A DNA stretch of 64,000 bases, from positions 81,711 through 145,710 of the forward strand of contig JAJKFJ010022611.1 in assembly GCA_027382625.1 (NCBI GenBank), written 5' to 3'. The stretch comes from Tetmemena sp. SeJ-2015. Its lineage: Eukaryota > Ciliophora > Spirotrichea > Sporadotrichida > Oxytrichidae. Below the pieces are notes generated by a model. It saw nothing but the letters and a program-made list of their open reading frames with translations, did no database searches and was not told the origin of the DNA. The translations under genes were made by a program, and so were the position numbers. Below, in pieces: positions 51,296-61,834 of the stretch (positions are counted from its first letter, which is position 1; every line of letters starts with the position of its first letter).

Positions 51296-54200
51296 AAGGA
51301 TTGTTAATGTAGTTCCACTACCTGCATTCCAAAGTACAATGTAAGATGTTATGTCGCTGCCACCAGTATCAGTTCCAGTGAGTGGTTAGAGAACTAACTC
51401 AATTTGAGTTTCAGCAGTATTGGCTCCTCTGCTTGGAGCTACAGCAGGAGTCTTAGGAACTGTTTCTATCTTTGCACCCAATGTGTTCGCATCTGATAGG
51501 ACACTTGTTCCGAAAGAGTTAATGGCTTGCACTTTAACTTAGACTAAGTTTCCTTGAGAGAGATCGAATGGAGAAAGTTAGAGTGCTGAAAGTAGCATAG
51601 AGCAAGTTCTTCCTGAAACAACTGCCGGTTAGGTTCCTAAGCAACTGCCTGAAGTTTACTCTAGGAATGCTCCAGTCGAATCTGCGATGAATATTTTGTA
51701 GCTTGTGATTGCAGATCCCATAATGTTAGGGGCATTCCAGCTTATAATAACACTAGTCGAGGAAATAGTTGTAGAAGGAGCTGCCATTTTAGCTGGTGCA
51801 GTAGCAGCTGTGACTAGAGTTGGTTGAGATGTGTCTCCCCATCCAAAGATGTTCTTCGCTCTATATCTGAACTGATAAACCTAGCCAGGAGTCAATCCTG
51901 TTACTGTGAAAGTAGCTATCAAGCTGCTGTAAGATTCACCAATCAAGCTATACCATGTTGCTCCACTTGTTCCTTTGTCCCATTGAAGGTTCAAGGATGT
52001 GATTGTCTAACCTCCATTATATATTAAATGACTATAAAATTATAGGGAGAAGCTGGTGCTGGGAAGTCAACTTAGATAGTAGTATTTGAAGTGCCTAATT
52101 CGTTTCTGACTGGTCCTGCAGGCGGTGCTTGGGCTCTGTTCTGACATCTGCTCCAGCAGTATTAGCAGTAGATGGAATGCTGTACCCGACTAAGTTTTGG
52201 GCTTCAACAGTAACTTTCACAATTCTACCAAGAGGAAGATTGAAAGAGCCTGAAACTAGAGCTGACATGGGCACAAGACAATATCGATTTGCTTTGATAG
52301 TAGGGTCTGCTCCGTTACAAGAAGCTGACTCGGAGAAGGTTCCTACAGTTTGGGTCTCTATCATTATTCTGTAAGCCAGAATAGGAAGTCCACCATTGTA
52401 GGTTGGAAGGTTCCAAGAAATCAGAACATTAACATCCTGATTTTGAGTTGTCGCGGTAACTATGGTGGTAGGGACTGAAGCTGCATACAAGTCAAGATTA
52501 TCAGAGTATGGTCCCCACCCAAACAAGTTCTTGACTCGATACCTGAACTTGTATGTTGCGCCAATAGTAATTGAGGAAGAGATTGAGCCTTGCGTTGCAA
52601 GACTATCAGCAGGGTAGCCACTGATGATAGTCCATATTGTTGCTCCAGAGGCATCATCATACTCTAATGAATATGATGTGATAGCAGAGCCTCCATTTGT
52701 AGGGGAGCTGATAGTTGGCATGTTGGCTACTAGTTGAGAGTAAGAAGATGAAGCATCTCTTATCGGTGTTGAAGTAGGCTTCAGTGGAGCTACTCTCACA
52801 TCTGCGTTAGTGGTACTGATATCAGAAGAGACACTCGAGCCAACTGGGTTCTTTGCTATTACGTAAGCAACTATTAGATCTCCCTAAATCAGATTGTATA
52901 GAGTCACTGAGGTAAAGGAAGACATAGGAATATCACAATACTTGTTTGTTACGATACTAGCCTAAGAACCATCACAGTCGGTTGTATCTTGATAGAAAGT
53001 TCCATTCTTTGCCTAGATCATTACTTAATATGCTGTTATCTGAACATTATTGCAGGAAAAATAAGTTAATATATAATTCATAGATTGATAAAATATTCAC
53101 TTAGCATTTATAAATTAAAATAGTACCTCCAAGGTTAGTTGGTTGATCCCAAGATACTCTCACTGTAGTATCAGTCAAAGAATTAACAGTCTACACATTC
53201 AGAGGTTAAGTAGGGACTGTCGCGGCTAGAATATTTGTGACGGGAGAGTAGTTAGTGCTCCAGTCGTAGATATTCTTAACTTTGTATCGAATAGGATAGC
53301 TCTAGCCACTTGTGATACCATCTGAGTATAAGATAGTTTAAACTACAGAATCTGCGGTTTCTCCTTGAATTTCTACAAAGCCGGATCCTTTATCGATTTC
53401 AACTCCATAAGAAGTTAAGGCAGATCCTCCATTTTCCAAATGAGTTGGTATAATGATCTACAATTGTAGAGTATTCGTTAGACTTCCTCTTTGAGGAGCT
53501 CTAGTGGGATCAAGAGGCTTAGTGCGAGCAAAAGCTCCTAAGGTGTTTTCAGGTGAGGCTGTAGAATAGCCAACTGCATTTAAGGCATCTACAACTGCGA
53601 CTATTAAGCCATTCAGAGGGATGCTAAATGGTGATGATAACAGAACTGTCATAGGGATGGTACAAGTTAACAGGCTAACATCAGTGCCAGGGCATGTTGT
53701 GGCATAAGGGTAGTATATTCCATCTGCTGCAGATTTGACTCTGACTCTATAAGATATGATATCGGAACCTCCAGTGCTGCTTGGTGCAGTCCACACTATA
53801 GTTACATCTGGATCAGTGTTCGATGTCTAAGCGGCAGGAGTGATTTGAGATGGTACAGCAGCCATGATAATAGATGTGATTGGAGAATAATCACTCCAGC
53901 CCTATGCGTTGTTTGCTCTATAGCGGAAATAGTAGATCTTGCCTGTAGTCAGGCCAGTGATAGTGTATTGAGTAAGATTTGAATATGGCGAGAATCCGCT
54001 TATGATATCGAATGGACCAGCTCCATTTCCTGTTGAGTCCATTTCAAGTGAATATGATTGAATTGCAGCCCCCCTTGCTTATACAGCTGTGAAAGGAGTA
54101 ACCTACACTCCCATTGTTGTTCCACTAGTAAGAGAATTGATCCTTGTAGGTCCTGTGCTTGGTGAGACTGGGATATCTTGCATAATGGCAGGGAAGATAG

Positions 54201-54715
54201 TTTCAACTGAACTAGAGCTTGAACCCTAAACGTTTGTAAAGATTACCTTTGCGCTGATTTGGTCTCCAAATATCAAAGACCAAGTTGTACCCCTGAGGAA
54301 AGCAAGTGGAATCAGGCACTGCCTTGCAAGGAATATAGCTGAGTTAGTTCCATCACAATTAGTTGTGTCTTCTATGAATTGGACACCATCGTGATGCTTG
54401 ATGGTAATTTGAGCGGAGAGGATCGGAGAGCCTCCGTTGTAAGGCAAGAAGAATTGCACTTTGGCATTTGTACCAACTACTGAAACTACTGGCGGGATTG
54501 GGGTATCAGGTTTACGAGCTGCGAGAACGAAGAGTATTTCGGAGTAAGGGCCAAAGCCGATTGCGTTCCTGGCTCTATATTTCACTTTGTAGATTCTTCC
54601 TGCATAGATACCGACTGATTTAGTTGCAGTGAGAGACAAAGAGTTTGAATTTAATCCCTAAAGTGATGAGTAACTTCCACCCAAGCCGTCATCAATCTCT
54701 ATGTCATAACTAACT
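51286..54715 (-). CDS. Giant FN3 protein, block D (somatic segment 4)
   Basis: Minus strand, read from 54715 down. It begins mid-domain (SYDIEIDDGLGG), the last class I-like domain, and switches within about 250 codons to class II pairs: TTNCDGTN...QCLIPLAFL, SLEYDDASG..GWGPYS, SASCNGAD...YCLVPMSAL, DCDGS...YCDIPMSS, and ITSYIVLWNAGSG at the end. The class I to class II boundary of the whole protein therefore lies here. IESs lie at 52022-52044 and about 53050-53125. The last residues LTILLGD lie in a 10 bp pointer shared with the start of block E; that join is off by one base (see findings). Confidence 0.88.
52022..52044. other. IES, pointer TATAAT (minus)
   Basis: 23 bp; ATTATA on + at 52016-52021 and 52039-52044. 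Excision gives ASPYNGGQTITSLNLQWD. Confidence 0.85.
53050..53125. other. IES, bounds approximate (minus)
   Basis: AT-rich insert between DQPTNLGGT and NVQITAYQVMIQ. The pointer was not resolved. Confidence 0.55.
54707..54715 (-). repeat. Scrambled pointer C/D (copy at start of D)
   Basis: TAACTAACT on +, reverse complement of 51241-51249. Confidence 0.9.
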
Positions 54716-54774
54716 TTTATATTCAATATTTAGCACTAGAGTGCAATTTATTCTGGCCCAATAAAATTATTTAG
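54716..54774. other. Spacer between the 5' ends of blocks D and E
   Basis: 59 bp AT-rich DNA between divergent coding blocks. It includes a small hairpin (GCACT-AG-AGTGC near 54733-54744). Confidence 0.8.
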
Positions 54775-54784
54775 CTGGGAGACA
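54775..54784 (+). repeat. Scrambled pointer D/E (copy at start of E)
   Basis: CTGGGAGACA. The FN3 frame of block E is one base out of register with block D across this pointer. Confidence 0.75.
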
Positions 54785-57700
54785 CTAACTCCAAATACCC
54801 TAACTACTGTTCTGATAAACCAAGGAATCAGCAGTGGTTAAACTTATAGATTCTCTTACTACGCTAGGAACATCCATGGGGATGGATGGGATGGTATCAC
54901 AGCGCTTCCTTATGTTGATATACTTGCTGCGACCAAACCTTCTCAAATGCTGGCTCCTAACGTTAATTACTTAAACCTCAAGTACGTTGTTACTTTCTCA
55001 GCTCCATCATCAAGCGGAGGGACTGGAGTCGCTGTAACTGGCTATGAAATTCTATTCCTGTAGAAGAATGGAATTTACAGTGCTGTAACTAGTGAATGCG
55101 ATGGAATCAATGACCCAACAATAATCTCCTCTACAACTTGCTCGGTATCTCTCTCCACTCTCACTTCAGCACCCTTTAGTCTTATCCTAAGGTGATTAAG
55201 TTGTAGCTAAAGTTAGAGCCTGGAACAGTCTTTTCAGCTCAGTCTATAGCAATCCAAGTGCATCTGCTACTTACATAGTACACTCTAAATGAGTTTATCT
55301 TATATAAAAGACAGCTTAATTTTTTCCCTCAATAGCTAAACCTTAGAAACCTCCTTCTAAGCCTGTGAGAGACGACAGCTTAAGTACAAAGACATCTATC
55401 AAGATCAATGTTCCCACTATCACTGGTACTAACACTGGAGGTCTCGCTATTACTTCATACAAGATAGAATGGAACCAAGGAGGCTCTAGTGTGACATTTG
55501 TAGCAGTCCAAGGAGATTCTCCATTAAGCACCACTCAGTTTTATAATTTCATCTTGTTGACTACTGGCATTCAATACAAGTTTAGATATGCAGTTAAGAA
55601 TGATGTGGACTGGAGTGATTACTCTGACATACTAGTCACATATGCAGCTATAGCTCCTTAATAGCTCCCAGCTCCAACTACAGAAATTGTTTCCACGACT
55701 GTTAAGATTACTTGGTCACCATAAGATAATGGCGGTATAGATATCACTTCCTACAAGATTCTAATTAGAGCTTGGGACTCAAACGTCTATGAAACAGCTC
55801 AGTGTAATGGAACAGATGCTACAATTATCTCAAATACTTATTGTAACGTAGACATAAGTACTCTCATGAGCACACCATTCTTACTCTCTCAGGGTAATTT
55901 GGTTGCAGCTCAGGTTATCGCTAACAATTCAATTGGTGCTTCTCTCATTTCTCTTGCTAATTCCATTGGAGCTTACTTAGAGAATGTTCCACTAAAGCCT
56001 CCAGTCGCCCCTATCAGAAACTCAGAGACAACTTAGTCTCTGCTTGTTGTTGACTTAACTGCACTAACAGGCACTGCTACCGGAGGATCTTCAATCTTAT
56101 CTTATCAAATCTAATGGGACTCAGGCACATTCGCCTCAACTGCAACTGCGACTTGGACTACCATTCAAGGACTGAGCCCTTATACAACTGGATTGCAAGT
56201 GAGACAGTCATCTGGAGTATCAAGCGGATCCTAGTATTTATTCAGATACGCAGCTCTTAATAGGCAAGGCTGGGGTCCATTCTCTGATCCTACAACAATC
56301 CTTGCAGCCATGTAACCAACTTAGATGCAACCTGTTTAGACATCATTTATATTTATGAATCTATGAGTGGTAAGAACCTTCGAATAGTTTGGCTAATCCC
56401 CAGTGAAAACGGTTCTCCAATATCAGCCTACAAGATCCTTATTCTGTAATCAGATGGTGTAACTCAGACTGAATCTACTACATATTGTGATGGGTCTAAC
56501 TTTGTCGTCATTGCAAACAGATTCTGTGAGATTCCTATGAGCGTTCTTGTCTCAGCACCATATTCGATTCCACAAGGTCAATTGATCAAGGTAACTGTCT
56601 ATGCTATCAACTCAGTTGGAAGCGGCACTCCTTCAGCTTTAAATACAGCTGGTGAGCTTGCACAAGTTCCACCTCTAAAGCCTCCCTCCCCACCAACTCG
56701 AAACGCTGGCACAACTTAGTATTCAATCATGGTAGACTATGCTATCTTGACAGGAACTTTTACTGGTGGCAGCACTATCCTTTCACTCAATTTGTAGTGG
56801 GATCAAGGCTCAGGCGGAGCAGACTGGACAACTTTGATTGGATTCAGTCCTTACTCGACAACACAAACTCAAACCATTAGTGGATCTCTGATAGCTCCCG
56901 GAAGAACTTATAAATTCAGATACCGAGCCTATAACATTCATGGATGGGGATCATATTCTGATTCATCAGATATCATTGCGGCCTAATCTCCAAGTTAACT
57001 AAACCCGGTGATTGTTACTCAAGTAGGAACTTAGGTTCAGTTATCTTGGGTAGCTCTTAATTCTAATGGAGCTGCAATATTATCATTCAAAGTCGAGATC
57101 TTGGCAAGCAATGGAAATTACTACTAGAGCACAACTTATTGCGATGGTACTGATGATAATGTGATTCTAAATTCCTATTGTCTTATACCAATGAGTGTTT
57201 TCCTTTCATCTCCATTCTCATTGACATAGGGAACTCTTATCAAATCAAGAGTGAGCGCTATAAACGCTATCGGATAAAGTTCTGAATCTACTCTAAATGT
57301 TGCAGGTGTACTTGTCTAAACTACACCCGGACAGCCAGACTCACTGACTATAGATTAAACTAATACGTTTGAGCAACAGATAACAGTAATTATGATAGCT
57401 ATGAACAATCTAGTAAGAGCAGGAGGCTCTGCTATAATCTCTTACTCTCTGGAATGGGATAGCGGCACATCCGGTTCTTCATACACTGTTCTTACTGGAG
57501 ACGTTTCTAACAATATCGTGCTAACTTACACTTAGCAGTTCCTAACAGCAGGACAGTCTTACTATTTCCGCTACAGAGTTCAAAATATATTTGGATTTGG
57601 CCCCTACTCAGATATCTTGCAAGCTATAGCTGCCAAAATTCCAGATAGACCTGCCACTCCAAGTACTTCTAACACAGGCACTTCAGTAATGATATCATGG

Positions 57701-58040
57701 GTTGCTCCATACAATGGTGGATCAACTATAATTGGCTATAATGTTCAAGTGCTTCAGGCAGATGGTGTAACTTACAAAGAAAACACAGACTACTGCAATG
57801 CGAGGACTGATCAGACAGTGATATCTAACACTTACTGTGTCATTCCTGTATCAGTACTTCAAGCTGCTCCTTTCAATCTTGTTTAAGGAGCAGTTGTTAA
57901 GGTGAGAGTACTAGCTTAAAACATTATTGGTGATTCATAGTACTCTCAAACTAGCAGTAGTGGTGCCACTATCCAAACTTAACCTTTGTAACCTCCCTTG
58001 CCTCCTTTCAGAGGTCTTCTTACTAAAACAAGCTAGATCT
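54775..58040 (+). CDS. Giant FN3 protein, block E (somatic segment 5)
   Basis: Class II FN3 pairs on the + strand: LTPNTLTTVLINQGISSGQTYRF, SECDGIND...CSVSLSTL, SYKIEWNQGG, AQCNGTD...YCNVDISTL, SYQIQWDSG with GWGPFSD, TYCDGSN...FCEIPMSVL, NLQWDQG, TYCDGTD...YCLIPMSVF, SLEWDSG, DYCNART...YCVIPVSVL and IGDSQYSQ. It stops in the linker FRGLLTKTSQI at an 11 bp pointer. IESs lie at 55279-55335 and 56351-56364. One base too many near 55193 (run of C) separates PFSLI from QGDQVVAKVRAW. Both ends are pointers, so block E joins D to F. Confidence 0.9.
55279..55335. other. IES, pointer ATAG
   Basis: 57 bp between ATAG at 55275-55278 and 55332-55335. Excision gives SASATYIAKPQKPPSKP and removes a TGA. 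Confidence 0.8.
56351..56364. other. Tiny IES, pointer TAT
   Basis: 14 bp unit between TAT at 56348-56350 and 56362-56364. Excision gives PVQTSFMSGKNLRIVWL. Confidence 0.6.
58030..58040 (+). repeat. Scrambled pointer E/F (copy at end of E)
   Basis: AAGCTAGATCT, matching 47309-47319; FN3 coding ends here. Confidence 0.9.
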
Positions 58041-58306
58041 TATTAATATATCATTTTGTGAGTACTTATGTCTAAAAATGAGCAGTTTGATTGCATTAAT
58101 AAGTTAAGTCTTATTGAAAATTTATATTGCGAGATCCTATAAAAGCTTAGTAATACTTTGCTGCTACTTTTGATAGATTGATAAATTTATAATTTGCACA
58201 AGGTAATAAAATGATCCTCCTCAATTAAAACTTATCTGCCGTTTCTAAATAGTTGAAAAACTAACAATCTTTTATATAGATTTCTAAGCAGGCATAAAAT
58301 TAAAAT
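58041..58306. other. Noncoding AT-rich stretch
   Basis: About 265 bp between the end of the FN3 block E and a purine-rich region. I see no gene, pointer pair or repeat that I can support. Confidence 0.6.
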
Positions 58307-58985
58307 ATGCACTCAACTAGTCGAGATAAACCTTATTTTTACAATAATCCTAGTATAATTGAAACTTACATAGTTTAGGACTTTAAAAGCTAAGCAATTA
58401 CTTAAGAAAGAAGAAAATGAGAAGAAATAAGTGCTTGCTTAAAAATTTGAAAAGTTAAATCAGAAGTACCATCTCATAAAGTAAAGAAAAGAAATAGAGT
58501 AGACTTTTAAATACTCTCAAAAAGGTAATAAACTTGATATTGCTAGTTAGAGTTTGGACAATATATCATTTAAATGAAAGAGCTAAAATAAGTTTATTAT
58601 CCAACAGAAGGAACTGGCGAGTGCTCACAGGCGGTTAAGCCAAGAAATAAATGACGCATAGATGAAGAATATCATCACGAATAAATGAACTTACAAAGAT
58701 AAAAGCAGTTGGAAAAACTTAGAGAAGAAAGGCAGTTAGCTCAATGAGAAAAGTGAGCTATGAGTAGAGGACCAAGCTAGGAATAGAATAACACACATCA
58801 TCCAAATTAGTTAAACTAAGCTTAAGAATCTGATCAATTCAAGAGAAGCTAAGAGACATCTCTTTGAAACAACTATAAAATCAGATAGTCACAGACATCG
58901 AGGGAAGATAACTCCTTATTAAAGGAAGACAGAAGTGAAAATAGAAATTACCATCAAGATAGACCAATTATGAATTTATATTAAA
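58307..58985 (+). CDS. Uncertain coding tract (non-FN3)
   Basis: Begins ATG...HSTSRDKPYFYNNPS and stays in one frame to about 58985 with Lys/Glu/Gln-rich, coiled-coil-like text (QMNLQRQKQLEKLREERQL). Seven TGA codons lie in this frame, close to what chance predicts, so part of it may be noncoding or another frame may be used locally (for example KKEENEKKQVLAQKFEKLN, one base over). It has no FN3 motif and I do not recognise it. Confidence 0.25.
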
Positions 58986-59041
58986 AAATAAATTGGGTAT
59001 TTTACTACATTTGATAATCTCTATTTAATATGATATAAATT

Positions 59042-59793
59042 AGCAAATCGAGGAAGCATAAGGACATGGAGCTGTATCAATTTTTAGTTGATTGTAGATA
59101 AAAGGAAATAGCTTAGGGTTTTGGAAAAAAGAAACCAGCAAATAGCTTTATAGGAGTTGAAAAGGGAGAGCAATAAATTGCCACTGAAGAATCCAATAAA
59201 TTTCTAAAATTAAATAGCGAATCTTCACAAGAGAAAATCAATCACACAACTAATCAACCTAAGGGAGAAAATCATAGACTCTCTATTAGAGGTCATCAGG
59301 ATTTGAAAGATATGAAGCTGTTGATTTAGCAAAAGGAACTTATAAAGTAACAGGAAGTATAGAGAGATTTTGATTCTAAGCTAGATGTGATAAACTATAG
59401 CTGGCACGTTTTTAAACACTCTTCAGAAGCAAGACCTATCTAAGAGGTTCACACATAGATAGAGGCATAGAATCCTTACAATGAGCTGGAGAAATGGAAA
59501 AAATATATTCAGGATGGCGAGAGTAGTCATCCATACTCAGCCACAGGGGTATTATCAAAGAGCGAGCGCAGAAGGTATAGTGTCTTGAGCTGATAAGAGA
59601 CTAAGGGTCAGTAAAGAAGAATGACTTTCACCGGATTACCTGCTAAGGCTTTGGAAAACTATTTTGATGCATAAATGGAAGGAAGTCTTTTAAGAAAGAA
59701 AGAGAGCAAATCTAGGAAAATCAGCTCTATTGAGAATGTTTTTAACTTTAATCTGACAAAATTATAGTTTTAATGGTCCAATCACCGAATCTT
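59042..59793 (+). CDS. Probable coding segment of an unrecognised non-FN3 gene
   Basis: About 250 codons read with TAA/TAG as Gln, same frame class as 58307. It opens with KHKDMELYQFLVDCRQKE, continues with Ser/Lys/Gln-rich stretches and ends with GLPAKALENYFDAQMEGSL and ISSIENVFNF. One in-frame TGA follows SVLS. Strong purine bias of the + strand supports this coding direction. No known domain is recognised. Neighbouring segments switch frame, as expected if IESs separate them, but I could not fix pointers. Confidence 0.45.
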
Positions 59794-60033
59794 CCCAAAC
59801 TAAAAAGATAGTTTCCTTTAATCAGAGAATAAGCATCCCCTATGCCATTATAATTGCAGCTACAGGTACCATCTAATGCCAGAAATTCTTCCTCTCTTCG
59901 GAGAAAGAGGGTTCATAACTACTCGCAGCTTGATATGAAGGACCCTGACATTCGCAATAAGGTTTCAATCATGGAATTTGCAATGCGAAAACTATAGTAA
60001 GAAGATAAACTCTCTAAGTTGTCCTAGCTTTGA
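59794..60033 (+). CDS. Probable coding segment, unrecognised gene
   Basis: 80 codons in another frame: PKLKRQFPLIREQ, then SNARNSSSLRRKRVHNYSQL, DMKDPDIRNKVSIMEFAMRK and LQQEDKLSKLSQL before TGA. Basic and coiled-coil-like. Probably the same gene as the flanking segments, displaced by an IES or indel. Confidence 0.4.
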
Positions 60034-60076
60034 GAAGAACAGAATGGTTCTCAAATATCTTGAGCTCACAGAAAAA

Positions 60077-60517
60077 ATGTCACCTCACATCAAGGTTTAG
60101 AAAACTATAGAGGATGCTACACTGTCCCCTGTGAAATTGCCAAAACCTGATCAAAATCCATACACAGCAGCAAAAATCCTAGAAAAATAAGACTCCATAA
60201 AAGCAAGCATTATCTTAAACAAATTGAAATATATTACTAATTTAAGCCTAATTCCTTTACCATAATAAGTAAAGGAGAGTAATGAGCGAGAAAAGCAATA
60301 GAGTAGAATCGGATCAGCTTATTCAAAGGGAAAAATGAATTCAAGTGATAAGATAGAGAGTGATTTCGGAGAACAGAAGAATCATAACAATTATCGTAAA
60401 TAGAAAGTAAAATCAAGAATGAGCTAGATTCTCCAAGTTTCATTCGATCCATCATTATAATTTTTGTATCAACAGAGAAGGATCTAAGTAGATCTTAATA
60501 GGATGGATCTAGAATGA
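60077..60517 (+). CDS. Probable coding segment, unrecognised gene
   Basis: 146 codons without TGA: KMSPHIKVQKTIEDATLSP, VKLPKPDQNPYTAAKILEKQ, later SNEREKQQSRIGSAYSKGK and KSRMSQILQVSFDPSLQF. A hydrophobic stretch (LKYITNLSLIPLP) in the middle may be a retained IES. No domain is recognised. Confidence 0.45.
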
Positions 60518-61131
60518 AAACTCATCTTTTGGTGAATAACAAAGATGACTATAACCCTTATATGTAATCTTATGGTGCTACAAAGTTAAATATTTCATCC
60601 TTATAAGAATCTTTCAACAATCCTATTGGCGTTTCCGACTTCTAGAATACACCGAATAATTAAGTAGATGCTATCTTTATACAAAATTCTTCCGCTCAAA
60701 ACGATAATATAGAAGGTGATTCGAGTTCTCCTCTCAATATAAAGCTGCAACCTACTTTAAATAGCCATCAAAATTATAAAACTTCAGATGACATTAGAGA
60801 AGGAGATAAAACCACAATAAAGGTTAAGGACCTATTGAATTAGAATAACATTCTTACTCAGCAATAATCACTAGAGTATTTTCAAAACCTATTAGCAGAA
60901 GCTTAGGCTTAAGGATTTACTCAATAACCAAAGGGAAATCTTGAAAATCCTCATTAACTTGGATATGATAGTTAGCGAAAGCAAAAAGAGGCAGCAGCAC
61001 AGACCACACTCCAAATCAAAAGCTTCTAGGAATAAATCTTCAAATTCAGAACAGTAGCGTTGCTTATAACAACAAGGTTTATAGAGAGAGATTACAATCT
61101 AGAAATCAGACTACTCGTAAAAGAAAAATGA
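60469..61131 (+). CDS. Probable coding segment, Asn/Ser/Gln-rich, unrecognised gene
   Basis: 220 codons without TGA, overlapping the end of the previous segment in another frame. Text such as MQSYGATKLNISSLQES, NNPIGVSDFQNTPNN, QQSLEYFQNLLAEAQAQGF and GYDSQRKQKEAAAQ is typical of low-complexity hypotrich proteins. Its length is about five times what chance allows at this TGA frequency. Confidence 0.55.
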
Positions 61132-61393
61132 AGCTTTACTAAGTACCAATAAATCGGGGATGAGCATTGAGTAGAAAGATAGTGAGAACGATCAATAATA
61201 AAATAGAGCAAATTTAGAAGTGCAAAAGGCTTTTGACGAGAAAATCATGTTCAAAACCTAAAACTATTTCTCAGGCATAACTAAGTCCTTAATTTCTATT
61301 TTATGGTATTTATATAATAAGTCACCTTATAAAAAAACTAAGATCCCAGATTCAGCAAGATTTAAGATTTCTAAGATTCAATAGGGAAGCTGA
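60971..61393 (+). CDS. Probable coding segment, unrecognised gene (overlapping frame)
   Basis: 140 codons: VSESKKRQQHRPHSKSKAS, then EALLSTNKSGMSIEQKDSEN and VQKAFDEKIMFKTQNYF. Overlaps the previous segment in a different frame; one of the two takes over near 60971-61100, probably at an IES or indel. Confidence 0.4.
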
Positions 61394-61541
61394 AATATTA
61401 ATGCTCGAGTTATTTATCTACTTAACAAAAAGCTCGGAGGAAGAGTCCACTCTCTCAAGTGAGAAATATAGTATTCTATATTTTTAGTTTGAGAGTGGAG
61501 TGCCTGATAAATCAAAACGAGAAAGCGAATAATCTTTTTGA
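61344..61541 (+). CDS. Probable coding segment, unrecognised gene
   Basis: 65 codons: QQDLRFLRFNREAEILMLEL, then YLTKSSEEESTLSSEKY and SGVPDKSKRESEQ to TGA. A short inverted repeat (CCACTCTCTCAA with TTTGAGAGTGG) spans 61447-61497. Confidence 0.35.
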
Positions 61542-61800
61542 AGATGTAATGACGAAGGAGCGATACAGATTTGAGAAAAACCTTCCAATAGATTCACCAC
61601 TCAGAAGTAACTACCAAGAGACTTTAATAAGCAGAAATTTAGAGGAGAACAATGGGAACACAAACAGGAGAGAAAATGAATTATAAAAGATAGATATATT
61701 TTATTCTCTATCATATGAGAAAATGACTCAACCATTAATGTTTCTAGGTTTTCTGACGATAAAGAAACTGCAAAAGTCAGTAGTTTAAATTTTAACCTTA
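61459..61800 (+). CDS. Probable coding segment, unrecognised gene
   Basis: Open in a third frame: CLINQNEKANNLFEDVMTKE, RYRFEKNLPIDSPLRSN, YQETLISRNLEENNGN; past 61686 only with TAA read as Gln. Charged, no recognised domain. Confidence 0.4.
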
Positions 61801-61834
61801 CAATTTATTTAAAATTTGTAGTTAATATAGAAAT

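Noticed and set aside
1..58040. FN3 region as a decayed pseudogene full of stops
   Set aside because: The stops are TAA/TAG, used where Gln is expected. TGA is absent from the frames except inside IESs. Motifs are well preserved.
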